Below, in pieces: positions 25,243-34,400 of a stretch of 64,000 nucleotides of DNA. A program made the position numbers and the translations under genes. The DNA lies in NCBI RefSeq assembly GCF_036173105.1, contig NZ_CP108053.1, positions 8,060,001-8,124,000 on the forward strand. The letters run 5' to 3'. Below the pieces are notes generated by a model, which had not been told where the DNA came from, did not search any database, and saw only the letters and a list, made by a program, of their open reading frames with translations. The first letter of the stretch is position 1, and the number at the start of each line of letters is the position of its first letter. This stretch comes from Streptomyces sp. NBC_00287 (GTDB lineage Bacteria; Actinomycetota; Actinomycetes; Streptomycetales; Streptomycetaceae).

Positions 25243-26013
25243 GCCGCGCAGCAGCGCCGGCAGATCGGCGAAGGAGTCGATCACATGGTCGGGACGGCCG
25301 CTCGCCTCGCGCAGGGTCTCCGGGAGGAACTTGCCGGTCCTGACCAGCACCCCGGTGACCCCGGCCCGCTGCGCCGCCAGTACGTCCGACTCCACGTCGT
25401 CCCCGACCATCAGCGCCTGGTCCGCGCCGACGCCGAGCCGGGCCAGCGCCGCCTCGAAGAACGCGGCCGACGGCTTCCCCGTCACCTCGGCCTCGGTACG
25501 CGCGGCCCGCTCAAGACCGACCAGGAAGGCCCCGGAGTCGAGCTGCAGCCCGTCCTCGGTACGCCAGTACAGATTCCGGTGCATGGCGATCAGCCGCGCC
25601 CCGCGCTGGAGATACCCGAAGGCCCGGTTCAGCGCCGCGTACCCGAACTCCTCCCCGGCGCCCCCGACGATCACGACATCAGGAGCCTCGTCGACAAGGT
25701 CGACGCCTTCCAGATCCTCCGCCACGTCCCCACTGTTCAGCAGCGCACACCGCGCCCCGGGAAAGTGCTCGGCGAGATGGGCCGCCGTAACCGAAGGCGC
25801 GGTCAGGATGTCCTCCGCCGACACCGCGAACCCCGCGTCCGCCAGCACCCCGGCGATCGACGCCCGCGTCCGCGAGGTCGTGTTGGTGACCAGCGCGACC
25901 CCGAGCCCGGCCTCGCGGATCTCCCGCAACGCCTCGACCGCACCGGGGAGCGGCTGCCAGGAGACGGTGAGTACACCGTCGATGTCGATGAGCACGCCAC
26001 GCACGGATTCCAT
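25228..26013 (-). CDS. HAD-superfamily subfamily IIA phosphatase (NagD-like)
   Basis: A 261-aa haloacid dehalogenase-type phosphatase. Motif I is LIDIDGVLTVSW (the catalytic Asp pair near residues 10-12), motif II is ALVTNTTSRTR and the C-terminal motif IV GDDVESDVLAAQRAG matches the IIA subfamily with its large cap domain. The family dephosphorylates sugar phosphates or nucleotides, or acts as a p-nitrophenyl phosphatase. The ATG at 26013 fits the family start; the longer frame is Arg/Pro-rich and unconserved. Confidence 0.88.
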   Translation of the reverse strand: MESVRGVLIDIDGVLTVSWQPLPGAVEALREIREAGLGVALVTNTTSRTRASIAGVLADAGFAVSAEDILTAPSVTAAHLAEHFPGARCALLNSGDVAEDLEGVDLVDEAPDVVIVGGAGEEFGYAALNRAFGYLQRGARLIAMHRNLYWRTEDGLQLDSGAFLVGLERAARTEAEVTGKPSAAFFEAALARLGVGADQALMVGDDVESDVLAAQRAGVTGVLVRTGKFLPETLREASGRPDHVIDSFADLPALLRGSGQQ

Positions 26014-26141
26014 GCCCGGACGATAGCGACCGGGCCGCCTCGGGGCGCGATCCCGACCCCCGCGACACGGCCCCACCCGCCTCCTGAGCGGCCGACATCC
26101 CCGGCCACCGCAGCCCGCCCGGACGGCCGTAGGCTCACCCC

Positions 26142-26888
26142 ATGTCCCCGCACGTCCTGATCCTCGGAGGCACCACCGAGGCCCGTGAACTCGCCGCCGC
26201 GCTCACCGCGCTGCCCGGCATCCGCGTCACCACCTCGCTCGCGGGCCGCGTCAAACGGCCCGGCACCGTCACCGGGGACGTGCGCATCGGGGGGTTCGGC
26301 GGTGTGGAGGGGCTCGCGAACTGGCTCCGCGAGGAGCGCGTGGACGCCCTCGTCGACGCCACCCACCCCTTCGCCGCGTCGATCACGGCAAACGCGGCCC
26401 GCGCCGCCGCGACGACCGGCGTCCCGGCGGTCGTGCTGCGCCGCCCCGGCTGGCGGCCCGGACCCGAGGACCGCTGGCACTCGGTCCCCTCCCTGGACGC
26501 GGCCGCCGACCTGCTCCCGAGCCTGGGCCGCCGGGTCTTCCTGACCACGGGGCGCCTGGGCCTCGCCGCCTTCGCCCATCTGACGGATCTGCACTTCGTC
26601 GTACGGTCCGTGGAGCCGCCCGAGCCGCCGCTCCCGCCGCGCACCGAAGTCCTGCTGGCACGCGGCCCGTTCACGGTGGCCGACGAGACCGCCCTGCTCT
26701 CCGGTCACTGCGTCGACGTCCTGGTGACCAAGGACAGCGGCGGAGAGGCCACGGCGGCGAAACTCACGGCCGCGCGCCATCTCGCGTTGCCCGTGGTGGT
26801 CGTACGGCGGCCTCCGCTGCCCGAGGACGTGGTGGCGGTGCCGGATGTGGCCGGCGTACTGGAGCGGCTGGGCCTCAGCCCTCGATGA
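26142..26888 (+). CDS. cobK: Precorrin-6A/cobalt-precorrin-6A reductase
   Basis: A 248-aa NADPH-dependent reductase of corrin biosynthesis (CobK/CbiJ). The start HVLILGGTTEARELAAAL is the family signature; DATHPFAASITANAARAA and LVTKDSGGEATAAKLTAA near the C-terminus are also diagnostic. It reduces the macrocycle of precorrin-6A in the cobalamin pathway. It is near cobF (3.4 kb away) but not in an operon with it. No cobalamin riboswitch is visible in the 128-nt gap upstream. Confidence 0.9.
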   Translation: MSPHVLILGGTTEARELAAALTALPGIRVTTSLAGRVKRPGTVTGDVRIGGFGGVEGLANWLREERVDALVDATHPFAASITANAARAAATTGVPAVVLRRPGWRPGPEDRWHSVPSLDAAADLLPSLGRRVFLTTGRLGLAAFAHLTDLHFVVRSVEPPEPPLPPRTEVLLARGPFTVADETALLSGHCVDVLVTKDSGGEATAAKLTAARHLALPVVVVRRPPLPEDVVAVPDVAGVLERLGLSPR

Positions 26889-26913
26889 CGGCTCGGCCTC
26901 AGCCCTCGATGAC
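26871..26913. repeat. 19-nt direct duplication spanning both convergent stop codons
   Basis: ggcctcagccctcgatgac occurs exactly at 26871-26889 and again at 26895-26913 (24-nt period). The first copy contains the cobK stop (TGA 26886-26888); the second contains the stop of the minus-strand zinc-ribbon gene (TCA 26899-26901). It looks like a recent tandem duplication at a convergent junction. Confidence 0.85.
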
Positions 26914-27309
26914 CGAGGCCCGCATCCGGTCGATGCGGCGCAGCACCTCGGTACGGTTCTTGGCGCTCTTGATCCAGGCGGGGAGTCTGCCGACGAGGGT
27001 CATCTTCCGGCCGTGCTCGTACCAGGGATCCCGCTCCCGCAGGTCCGCCGCGACGAACCGGCGGATCAGATCCAGGTGTTCGAGGTTGTACGCCCACAGC
27101 ACACCGTGCCGGGTCTCCGTCCGGAGCCACAGCGTCGGCCAGGTGCACTGGGCGGCGGGGCCGCACAGCCCGCAGGACCGGCAGATCACCCTGCCCGGCT
27201 TGGAGAAGTGGGCGATCCGGTCGCAGCGTGGACAGCGGACCAGCACCGAGGCGCGGAACGGGTGGGTGGTCGTGCCCGGATCGTGGAAGCGGACCGGTGC
27301 GGGAGACAT
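26899..27309 (-). CDS. Zinc-ribbon protein of unknown function
   Basis: A 136-aa protein with a four-cysteine zinc ribbon near the N-terminus (CPRC at residues 26-29 and CRSC at 43-46) followed by a conserved-looking aromatic and charged region (TWPTLWLRTETRHGVLWAYNLEHLDLIRRFVAADLRER). The C-terminus is basic. The family is common in Streptomyces but I know no function; RNA or DNA contact through the ribbon is only a guess. The ATG at 27309 starts just before the conserved part. It converges with cobK. Confidence 0.7.
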   Translation of the reverse strand: MSPAPVRFHDPGTTTHPFRASVLVRCPRCDRIAHFSKPGRVICRSCGLCGPAAQCTWPTLWLRTETRHGVLWAYNLEHLDLIRRFVAADLRERDPWYEHGRKMTLVGRLPAWIKSAKNRTEVLRRIDRMRASVIEG

Positions 27310-27352
27310 GGCTCGATCATGACGGTGACCGGCGCCGCGGAGCAATCGGCTT

Positions 27353-29431
27353 TCAGCGGGCGGTGGCCGTCGCCGGTTCCTTGAGGCGGGCCGGCAGGCC
27401 GTTGCTGAGGTCCTCCACCAGCAGCCGCTTGGCGATCGTGTCCACGGCGGCGCGCAGGGCCGTGCCCGAGGGGCGGCCGATGTCCTGTTCCACCCGTTCC
27501 TCGAGCCAGGTAGCCCAGGAACGGCTGATGACCTCGGCCTCGCGGGCGCCCGCCTGGGTGTGCGTGAGCAGCGAGCCGTCGCGGGTCAGATACCCCTCGT
27601 CGACCATCCGGTCGAAGACCGGCAGCAGCACTTCCGGCGGCATATGGCGGCGGGCGGCGATCAGCCCGAGGCTGGCATGCCCGACCACCCGGGTGAGCAG
27701 CTCCACCTGCATCACCGCCCAGGCGCCGGCCACGTCGAGGCGGGTGTCGGAGGCCCGCACCAGCCGGCGTGCGGTGTCCAGGTCGGTACTGCCGATGATC
27801 TTCGCGACGGACGCTTCGAGCACCGCTTGCGAGTCCGCGGAGCGCGGCTGCGCGAACCCCTCTCCCATGTCCGTCGACCCCATCCGGGCGCTGTCGCGCA
27901 GTTCGACCTGCTTGAGGAAGAGCGCGACGACGAAGCCGAGGGCCGCGACCGGCACCGTCCACAGGAACACGGTCTGGATCGTGTCCGCGTAGGCGTCGAT
28001 GATCGGGGCGGCCACGTTGGAGGGCAGCTCGTGCACGCCCTCCGGGCTGGTCGCCGCCTGGGCGACGGTCGCCGGATCGGCTCCGGGGACGGCGGAGGCC
28101 GCGGCGATTCCCTCCCGAAGGTTGGGCGCGAGGCTGTTGGTGTAGATGGTGCCGAAGACGGCCGTACCGAAGGAACTGCCCAGCGTGCGGAAGAAGGTGA
28201 CGCCCGAGGTGGCGGTGCCGAGATCGGCGTACTCGACGGTGTTCTGCACCGCGATCGTCAGCACCTGCATGCCCAGGCCGATGCCGGTGCCGAGCACGAA
28301 CATGTACAGCGACTCCAGCCAGGTCCCCGTCGACGGCCCCATCAGGGACATCAGATACAGGCCGAGGGCCATCACCAGGGAGCCGATGATCGGGAACAGG
28401 CGGTACTTGCCGGTCTTGCTGACCACATTGCCGCTGAAGATCGACGCGATGAGCAGACCGATCACCATCGGCAGCGTCCGTACGCCGGAGACCGTGGCCG
28501 AGTCGCCGTCGACGTACTGGAGATAGGTCGGCAGAAAGGTCATCGCGCCGAGCATGGCGAAGCCGACGATGAAGCTGAGGATCGAGCAGACCGTGAAGAC
28601 CGGGTTGCGGAACAGCCGCATGGGCAGCATCGGTTCGGGCGCGCGGGTCTCCACCCAGCAGAACAGTCCGAGCGCGATCAGTCCGCCGACGAACAGGCCG
28701 ATGATGACGCCCGAACCCCATGCGTACTCGTTGCCGCCCCAGCTCGTCGCGAGGATCAGCGCGCTGGCGCCGATCGCGACGAAGGCGATGCCGAGGTAGT
28801 CGATGATGGGCCGGGCGGCTGACTTGACCACGGGGATGGTGCGGGCGGCGGCGAAGACGACGACGATCGCGATGGGGACGTTGATGTAGAACGCCCAGCG
28901 CCACGAGAGGTGGTCGGTGAACAGGCCGCCCAGCAGCGGCCCGATGACCGTGGCGACCCCGAACACGGCGCCGATCGCGCCCTGGTACTTGCCGCGCTCG
29001 CGCAGCGGGATCACATCGGCGATCAGCGCCATCGACGTGACCATGAGCCCGCCCGCGCCGATGCCCTGCATCGCCCGCCACAGGATCAGCAGCGTCATAT
29101 TGTCGGCGAGGCCGCACAGGAACGAGCCCGTGATGAAGATGATCGCCGAGACCTGGAAGACCACCTTGCGGCCGAACATGTCGCCGAACTTGCCGACCAG
29201 CACCGTCGCGACGGTCTCGGCGAGCAGGTACGACGTCACCACCCACGACATGTGCTCGGCGCCGCCGAGGTCCGACACGATCGTCGGCAGGGCGGTGCCG
29301 ACGATCGTCTGGTCCAGGGCGGCCAGCAGCATGCCGAGCATGATCGTCACGAAGACGATGTTGCGGCGGCGTGCGTCCAGCACGGGGGGTTCGGCGGCGG
29401 GCGGCCGCGCGGCTTCCTCGGCGACTGTCAC
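27353..29431 (-). CDS. DHA2-family (14-TM) multidrug efflux MFS with C-terminal winged-helix-like tail
   Basis: A 692-aa protein. Residues about 28-530 are a 14-helix EmrB/QacA-type proton-driven exporter: ALDQTIVGTALPTI in helix 1, motif A GKFGDMFGRK near 75-84 and motif-C-like GAVFGVATVIGPLLGG. After the last helix (AALGFVVALFLKQV) comes a cytoplasmic extension of about 150 residues. It resembles a MarR-type winged helix, with LLTRVVGHASLGLIAARR followed by a recognition-helix-like segment, a wing (GYLTRDGSLL) and a long helix. This could be a regulatory or ligand-sensing appendage. GTG start at 29431. The substrate is unknown. Confidence 0.88.
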   Translation of the reverse strand: MTVAEEAARPPAAEPPVLDARRRNIVFVTIMLGMLLAALDQTIVGTALPTIVSDLGGAEHMSWVVTSYLLAETVATVLVGKFGDMFGRKVVFQVSAIIFITGSFLCGLADNMTLLILWRAMQGIGAGGLMVTSMALIADVIPLRERGKYQGAIGAVFGVATVIGPLLGGLFTDHLSWRWAFYINVPIAIVVVFAAARTIPVVKSAARPIIDYLGIAFVAIGASALILATSWGGNEYAWGSGVIIGLFVGGLIALGLFCWVETRAPEPMLPMRLFRNPVFTVCSILSFIVGFAMLGAMTFLPTYLQYVDGDSATVSGVRTLPMVIGLLIASIFSGNVVSKTGKYRLFPIIGSLVMALGLYLMSLMGPSTGTWLESLYMFVLGTGIGLGMQVLTIAVQNTVEYADLGTATSGVTFFRTLGSSFGTAVFGTIYTNSLAPNLREGIAAASAVPGADPATVAQAATSPEGVHELPSNVAAPIIDAYADTIQTVFLWTVPVAALGFVVALFLKQVELRDSARMGSTDMGEGFAQPRSADSQAVLEASVAKIIGSTDLDTARRLVRASDTRLDVAGAWAVMQVELLTRVVGHASLGLIAARRHMPPEVLLPVFDRMVDEGYLTRDGSLLTHTQAGAREAEVISRSWATWLEERVEQDIGRPSGTALRAAVDTIAKRLLVEDLSNGLPARLKEPATATAR

Positions 29432-29489
29432 GACGTCACGATCACATCGGAGCCCCGCCCGCGCACGCGGGGCGGTCCGCCCGGGTGCC

Positions 29490-30263
29490 TCAGGTGCTCT
29501 TCGGGTTGCGCCGCAGCAGATACGTGTCCATGATCCAGCCCTTGCGCTCCCGGGCCTCCGCGCGCAGCCGCTCGATACGGGGCGCGGCCTCGGCGATCGG
29601 TCCCGAGGCGAGGATCTCGTCCGGGGTGCCTATGTAGGCGCCCCAGTAGATGTCGATGTCCTGGTCGGCGTACTGCCGGAAGGTCTGGTGCGCGTCGAGC
29701 ATCACCACCACGTCGTCCACGCCCTCGGGGAACCCCTCGGCGAGCCGCCGCCCGGTGGTGATCTGCACGGGCCGGGCGACCCGGTTGAGCCCGGTCCGAT
29801 GGCGGGCGACGAGCGCGGAGACGCTGCTGATGCCGGGGATGACGTCGTACTCGAAGGCCACGGCCCCCTTGTGGAGCACCTCCTCCAGGATCCCCAGCGT
29901 GCTGTCGTACAGCGCCGGATCGCCCCAGACCAGGAACGCGCCGGTCTCGTCCTCCCCGAGCTCCTCGCTGATCATCCGCTCGTAGATGCCGGCGCGGGCG
30001 CTGCGCCAGTCGCCGACGGCGGGGGAGTAGGCGGAGCCGCCCGCCGAGCGGTCCCGCTCCGGGTCGCGCGCCTCGACGACGCGGTACGTCCCCTCCGGCA
30101 CATGTGCGTCGAGCATGTCCCGGCGCAGCTGCGTGAGGTCCGACTTCACCTCGCCCTTGTCCAGGACGAAGAACACGTCCGTGCTCCGCAGCGCCCTGAC
30201 CGCCTGCAGGGTCAGCTGGTCGGGGTCGCCCGCGCCGATACCGATGACATGAATCTTTCGCAC
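29490..30263 (-). CDS. cobF: Precorrin-6A synthase (deacetylating)
   Basis: A 257-aa SAM-dependent tetrapyrrole methyltransferase of the aerobic cobalamin pathway. It methylates C-1 of precorrin-5 with loss of acetate to give precorrin-6A. VRKIHVIGIGAGDPDQLTLQAV at the start, LVWGDPALYDSTLGIL and FEYDVIPGISSVSALVARH are the CobF signatures. GTG at 30263 is chosen because it begins the first beta strand; the longer frame is unconserved. Its product is the substrate of CobK, encoded 3.4 kb away. Confidence 0.9.
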   Translation of the reverse strand: MRKIHVIGIGAGDPDQLTLQAVRALRSTDVFFVLDKGEVKSDLTQLRRDMLDAHVPEGTYRVVEARDPERDRSAGGSAYSPAVGDWRSARAGIYERMISEELGEDETGAFLVWGDPALYDSTLGILEEVLHKGAVAFEYDVIPGISSVSALVARHRTGLNRVARPVQITTGRRLAEGFPEGVDDVVVMLDAHQTFRQYADQDIDIYWGAYIGTPDEILASGPIAEAAPRIERLRAEARERKGWIMDTYLLRRNPKST

Positions 30264-30408
30264 GCCCCGAGTCTGCCGCACCCCACGGACAGCGCCGACA
30301 CCGCCTGCGCCAGGGCCCGTCCGGCGGACGGGTCGGCTGCCAGAAAGGGCGTATATCAGCGCAGATGCCAACGCCGGGCCCAGCCCAGCGACGCCGACAC
30401 GGCCCCCC

Positions 30409-30909
30409 TTAACGCAGCCGCGGCGCGGACTCCGCGGCGTCGATCACCGCCGAGCCGCTCTCCACGGTCTCCGCCAGCCGCCGCGCCCAGGCGGTCACCC
30501 CCGCCAGATCCATCCCGTACGGCCGCTGCAGCCCGGAGCCCCTCGCCCACTCCTCCACCGCACCGGCCCCACGCCGGAGCAGGCGGGCGCCGCCGGTGAC
30601 GTTCCCGCGAGCGGCGTGGGTGAGCCCCACGGCGAGCTGGGCCAGCCCCCGCCACAGCCCGCTCTCCTCCTCCGGCCCCGACTTCCAGGCGTCCTCGAAG
30701 ACCTCGTGCGCGTGGAAGGGCCGCCCCGCGTCCAGCAGCTCCTGCGCCTCGGCGACGGTCTGCTCCGGCGTGCGGACGACACCCTCGGGCTGGCGGGCCA
30801 CGCCGTCCGCGCCGTACGGCAGCGGCCGCCCGAGCCCGTCCCGGGGCCGCGCGTTGCGCGCCCGCCCTTCGCCGTCCCTGTCCCGTGCCTTCGACGATGT
30901 GCTGCCCAT
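30409..30909 (-). CDS. DUF309 protein
   Basis: A 166-aa protein with the DUF309 helical signature (TVAEAQELLDAGRPFHAHEVFEDAWK ... LWRGLAQLAVGLTHAARGN) at about residues 50-115. The HAHEVFE histidines and glutamates could bind metal. No function is established. The N-terminal 45 residues are Arg/Gly-rich and low in complexity, so a downstream start is possible. The gene lies between cobF and the second tRNA-Pro. Confidence 0.78.
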   Translation of the reverse strand: MGSTSSKARDRDGEGRARNARPRDGLGRPLPYGADGVARQPEGVVRTPEQTVAEAQELLDAGRPFHAHEVFEDAWKSGPEEESGLWRGLAQLAVGLTHAARGNVTGGARLLRRGAGAVEEWARGSGLQRPYGMDLAGVTAWARRLAETVESGSAVIDAAESAPRLR

Positions 30910-31009
30910 ACGCCGATTGTCCCGCGCCCGGTGCCCCCTTCGAAGCCGCCCCCGGCGTGGGGTAAAGTTCTGTTCGCGCGATCACACATCTCACCGTGTG
31001 TGAGCGCAC

Positions 31010-31083
<74 letters not shown>

Positions 31084-31094
31084 CGGTGTTCACC

Positions 31095-31124
31095 AGCGGG
31101 TCTGCCGGAAACGGCAGGCCCGCT
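31095..31124 (+). terminator. Terminator of the second tRNA-Pro
   Basis: A 13-bp stem, AGCGGGTCTGCCG (31095-31107) with CGGCAGGCCCGCT (31112-31124) and one G-U pair, closed by a GAAA tetraloop. It lies 11 nt after the tRNA and 16 nt before the end of the convergent eCIS operon, so it probably stops transcription from both sides. Confidence 0.8.
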
Positions 31125-31140
31125 GAGTGCGTTCCGTGGG

Positions 31141-31437
31141 TCAAGGGCGGCGGAGTTCTTCGGCCGCGGTGCGCAGGTGTGCGGCGAGCCGGGTGCCGAG
31201 GGCTTCGGCGGGGCTGGGCGCTGCGGCGTACTGCCGGCGCAGCCCGGCGGCGTCGGCCCGGGCCTGCTTCCGTACCTCGGCGTCGTCGGACACCGTCCGG
31301 CGGGCCAGGTCGGCCGCCTCACGGACGGCTTGCGCCAGGGTGTTCAGCGCCGCTGTCGGGGAGGCGGTCAGCTCGCGGGGATCCTTGCCGGTGCGCTCCG
31401 CGAGCCATGCCATGCCGGGGCCAGGTGAGTCGTTCAC
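31141..31437 (-). CDS. 98-aa helical protein at the end of the eCIS operon, unknown
   Basis: A small, mostly helical, charged protein (PTAALNTLAQAVREAADLARRTVSDDAEVRKQARADAAG...RLAAHLRTAAEELRRP). No family recognised. The GTG at 31437 is chosen because a strong GGAGGAG precedes it by 3-9 nt. It begins 25 nt after the stop of the 1641-aa protein and is the last of the 18 operon genes. It could be a chaperone or loading adaptor for that protein, or an antidote to it. The first idea fits the other injection-system genes better, but neither has direct evidence. Confidence 0.6.
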   Translation of the reverse strand: MNDSPGPGMAWLAERTGKDPRELTASPTAALNTLAQAVREAADLARRTVSDDAEVRKQARADAAGLRRQYAAAPSPAEALGTRLAAHLRTAAEELRRP

Positions 31438-31462
31438 TTCTCCTCCTTCGCTCGCGATCGCC

Positions 31463-34400
31463 TCACCAGCCGACCACGTCGAGTGCCCTTTCGAAGTCCC
31501 GGATGATGTCGACATAGTTACCGCCCTGGACTGCCGCGAGATCGGCGAAGGTGAGGTCGGCGACCCGACCGACACCTTGGAGGCGGTACCAGACGCCGAT
31601 CGGGTCGTCGAGATGCTCGGCGGGGATCCCCGCCTTGTTTCCGTTCCAGACCCACTTGTCGAAGTCGGTCATCACGGCGATCGCGAAGGCGTACGGCCCG
31701 TCGTTCCTGTGCTGGCGGTAGAGCACCCGCAACCAGTCATGGAACGCCTTTGACAGGGCGGTACCCGCGCTGTGCCTGCCCCGTTCGTCCGTGCTGAAGG
31801 AACCGACGTGTCCGGCGGGCGCGGGGTCGAAGTGCCACAGCACGTAATTGGTCTCGCTGCGTAGTTCGTACTGGAACTCGATCCACTTGACCGCGAGGGC
31901 GAGGGCGGCTGGATGGAGGTTCGCGTCGAAGGCCTCGCGCAGCAGTTCCGGAAGGAGGTTGGTGGGAATCCACTCGTGCATGCCTTTGATGCGGAAGTGC
32001 CGGTTGAGCCATTCCTTCGTGGGCTTGTCGGTCCAGGCCCACTGGAGACGGACAGCGCTGTAGTCGTTGAAGGAACGGTTTCGGGCCATCCCGAGGAGGA
32101 ACGACCTGATGTCCTGGGCGCGCTCGACGAGGGCCTGGTCGGGCTCGCCTCCGCGCCCCGGCAGAGGGTCGAACGCGCCATAGGGCCGCGTGCCGCTCTT
32201 GTACTCGACCGATGCGACTGTCTGGGACAGCTTGGAGTCGACCGGGTCGATGTTCTGCGGCGGGCGGGAAGCCATCTCGCTCCGGTACGCCTCCCCGAGC
32301 GTGGTGAGGAAGCCCTGCCGGACCGGATGGCTCTGCCCGGTTTCGACGAGGGCGTAGTCGCCGAAAGCTCCGGTGCCGGCGCGTCGATCGGTCTTTCCGC
32401 CAGTCGTGAAGTAGGGCAGGAGCTCGCGCTGGATGTCCTGTCGCCCCAGGTATTCCTGGCCTGCGGCGATGGTGGGCCCGGCCAGTTCTGCCGGGTTCCA
32501 CACCGCGGCTGGCGCGGAGGCGTTGAGCGGGACGTAGAGCGGGGGGCCCGAGTAGCGCCGTGCCCACAGGTCGGTCACATCGCCCGCCCTGGCCCTGCCG
32601 TGCACGGGCAGGTTGGCGGCGATGTCCGCGAGGTAGGTCTCCTCCGAGCCGCGTTCGTCGAAGATCTCGAAGAGTTCGCGGAGCATGCCTGCCACGGCGC
32701 GTTCCCGCGCTTCCAGAGCGCTGTCGTTCGGCGGTTTCACGGAGTCGTTCGGATCGCGGTTCGCCTCGAGGAACTCTCGCGCGAGCACGTCGCCCTCGGC
32801 GTTGGCTTCATCTGCAACGGCCGCGAGGGCGTCGAGTTTCGTGGCCGTGGAACCCCGCTGTTCCTCGTCGAGCTGGTCGAGCCTGCCGCGCCACTCGGCG
32901 ATCTTGCTCTCGATCGGCTGTGGTGCCGAGGCGACCATGAGCGCCGAGTCGTCGCCGGCGACCTTGAAGAAGAGCCGGTGGCTGTCGTGCGCGGCGGAGA
33001 AGCGCACTGTTGTACCGAGCTCGTTGTCTCCGCCGCCCTCGGTGTCCTCCTTGGCGCCGATACCCAGCCGCTCGAGCAGCGCGATCGCTTTGGCTGCCAA
33101 GAAGCCCACGATGCGCTCCATCGCGGCGTACACCACCTCTTGGAGGCGGGTGATGACCTCGGCCACCTCGGTCGGGAGTTCGCCGAGGTGGAGCAGGCCG
33201 GCGAGGAAGTCGATGACCGGGGGGATCAGTGAGGCCAGCGCCTTCTCCACGGATGTGGCCAGGCCGGCGATGTTGCCCGCCACGACGTCGGCCAGTCCGT
33301 TGACGATCGCCTCGACGAAGCGGAAGATCCTGGCGGCGTTGCGGAAGATCCATGCGCACACCTGGTAGATCAGGTCGATCGCCTGGGCGATGGCTCCCAC
33401 CGGGTTGAGGAGCCCGACGATCCGGACGACCACCTGCTCGATCAGCGTCTCGACCAGGTAGTCGACCGCCGCCTCCAGGATCAGTCCGACGATGTTCTCC
33501 GGGGTCAGCTGCTCCTTGACGAGCTCGACCAGCCCCTCAGGACCTTTCTCGATCAGTACGGAGACCAGCTGCCAGGCCGTCTCGACGACCTCGACCGCGG
33601 TGGGACCGATATGGCGTACGAGGATCTCCCGCACCCGCGGCCAGGTGATGCCCATGAGCTGCAGGGCGAAGGTGAACAGGGACTTCGCGGAGAGATCGCG
33701 CGGCATGGGGACGGGGGTCTTGAGGCCCGAGAACAACCAGTCCCAGAAGCCCTGCAGGACGTGGGTGCCGAAGTTGTCGAAGAACTGCTCGAAGCCCTGC
33801 TTGACGCCTGCCACGAGGTTGTTGACGAAGTTCTCCGGATCATCGGCGATGTCCGAGATGACCTGCTCGATCTTGGCGACCAAGGCCCAGAACGCGGCGG
33901 GCGGGATGCCGACCAGCCGCAGCAGCCCGTTGATGATGGCCCGGACCGGGTCGTCGATGAACTCCTCGATCGCCGCGACCACGCGCCCGATCAGCCCGCC
34001 GGCCTCCTCACGCAGCGCCTGCGCCTCCGCGTGCACCTGGTTGACGGCCGTGACGGCACGCTGGGAGACATCGCGGACGAAACCGCTCTGCGCCTCGCTG
34101 ACCCGCCGGTTCAGGCCGTCCAGCATGCCGCCGAACCGGGCCCGCTCCTGCGCCGCCCACTCGGGGAACTCCGCTTCCATCGCCTGGAACACGCCGTCGA
34201 TGTCGGTGCGGGCGTGCTGGACGACGGCCTGCGCCGCCGCGATGACCCCGTTCACATCGCTGGAGATGTTCGTCAGCAGTTCGCAGACGCCGTCTCCGAA
34301 GGTGCGTTCGGCGCGGTTGTACTCGTCCGTGACCCAGTCCGGCAGGCCGCTGATGTAGTCACCGATCGCGAGGAGGGTGCCGCCGACGCCGGAGTGCCGC

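Noticed and set aside
26014..26141. Cobalamin riboswitch before cobK
   Set aside because: The gap is only 128 nt and no B12-box-like sequence was recognised; the same holds upstream of cobF.
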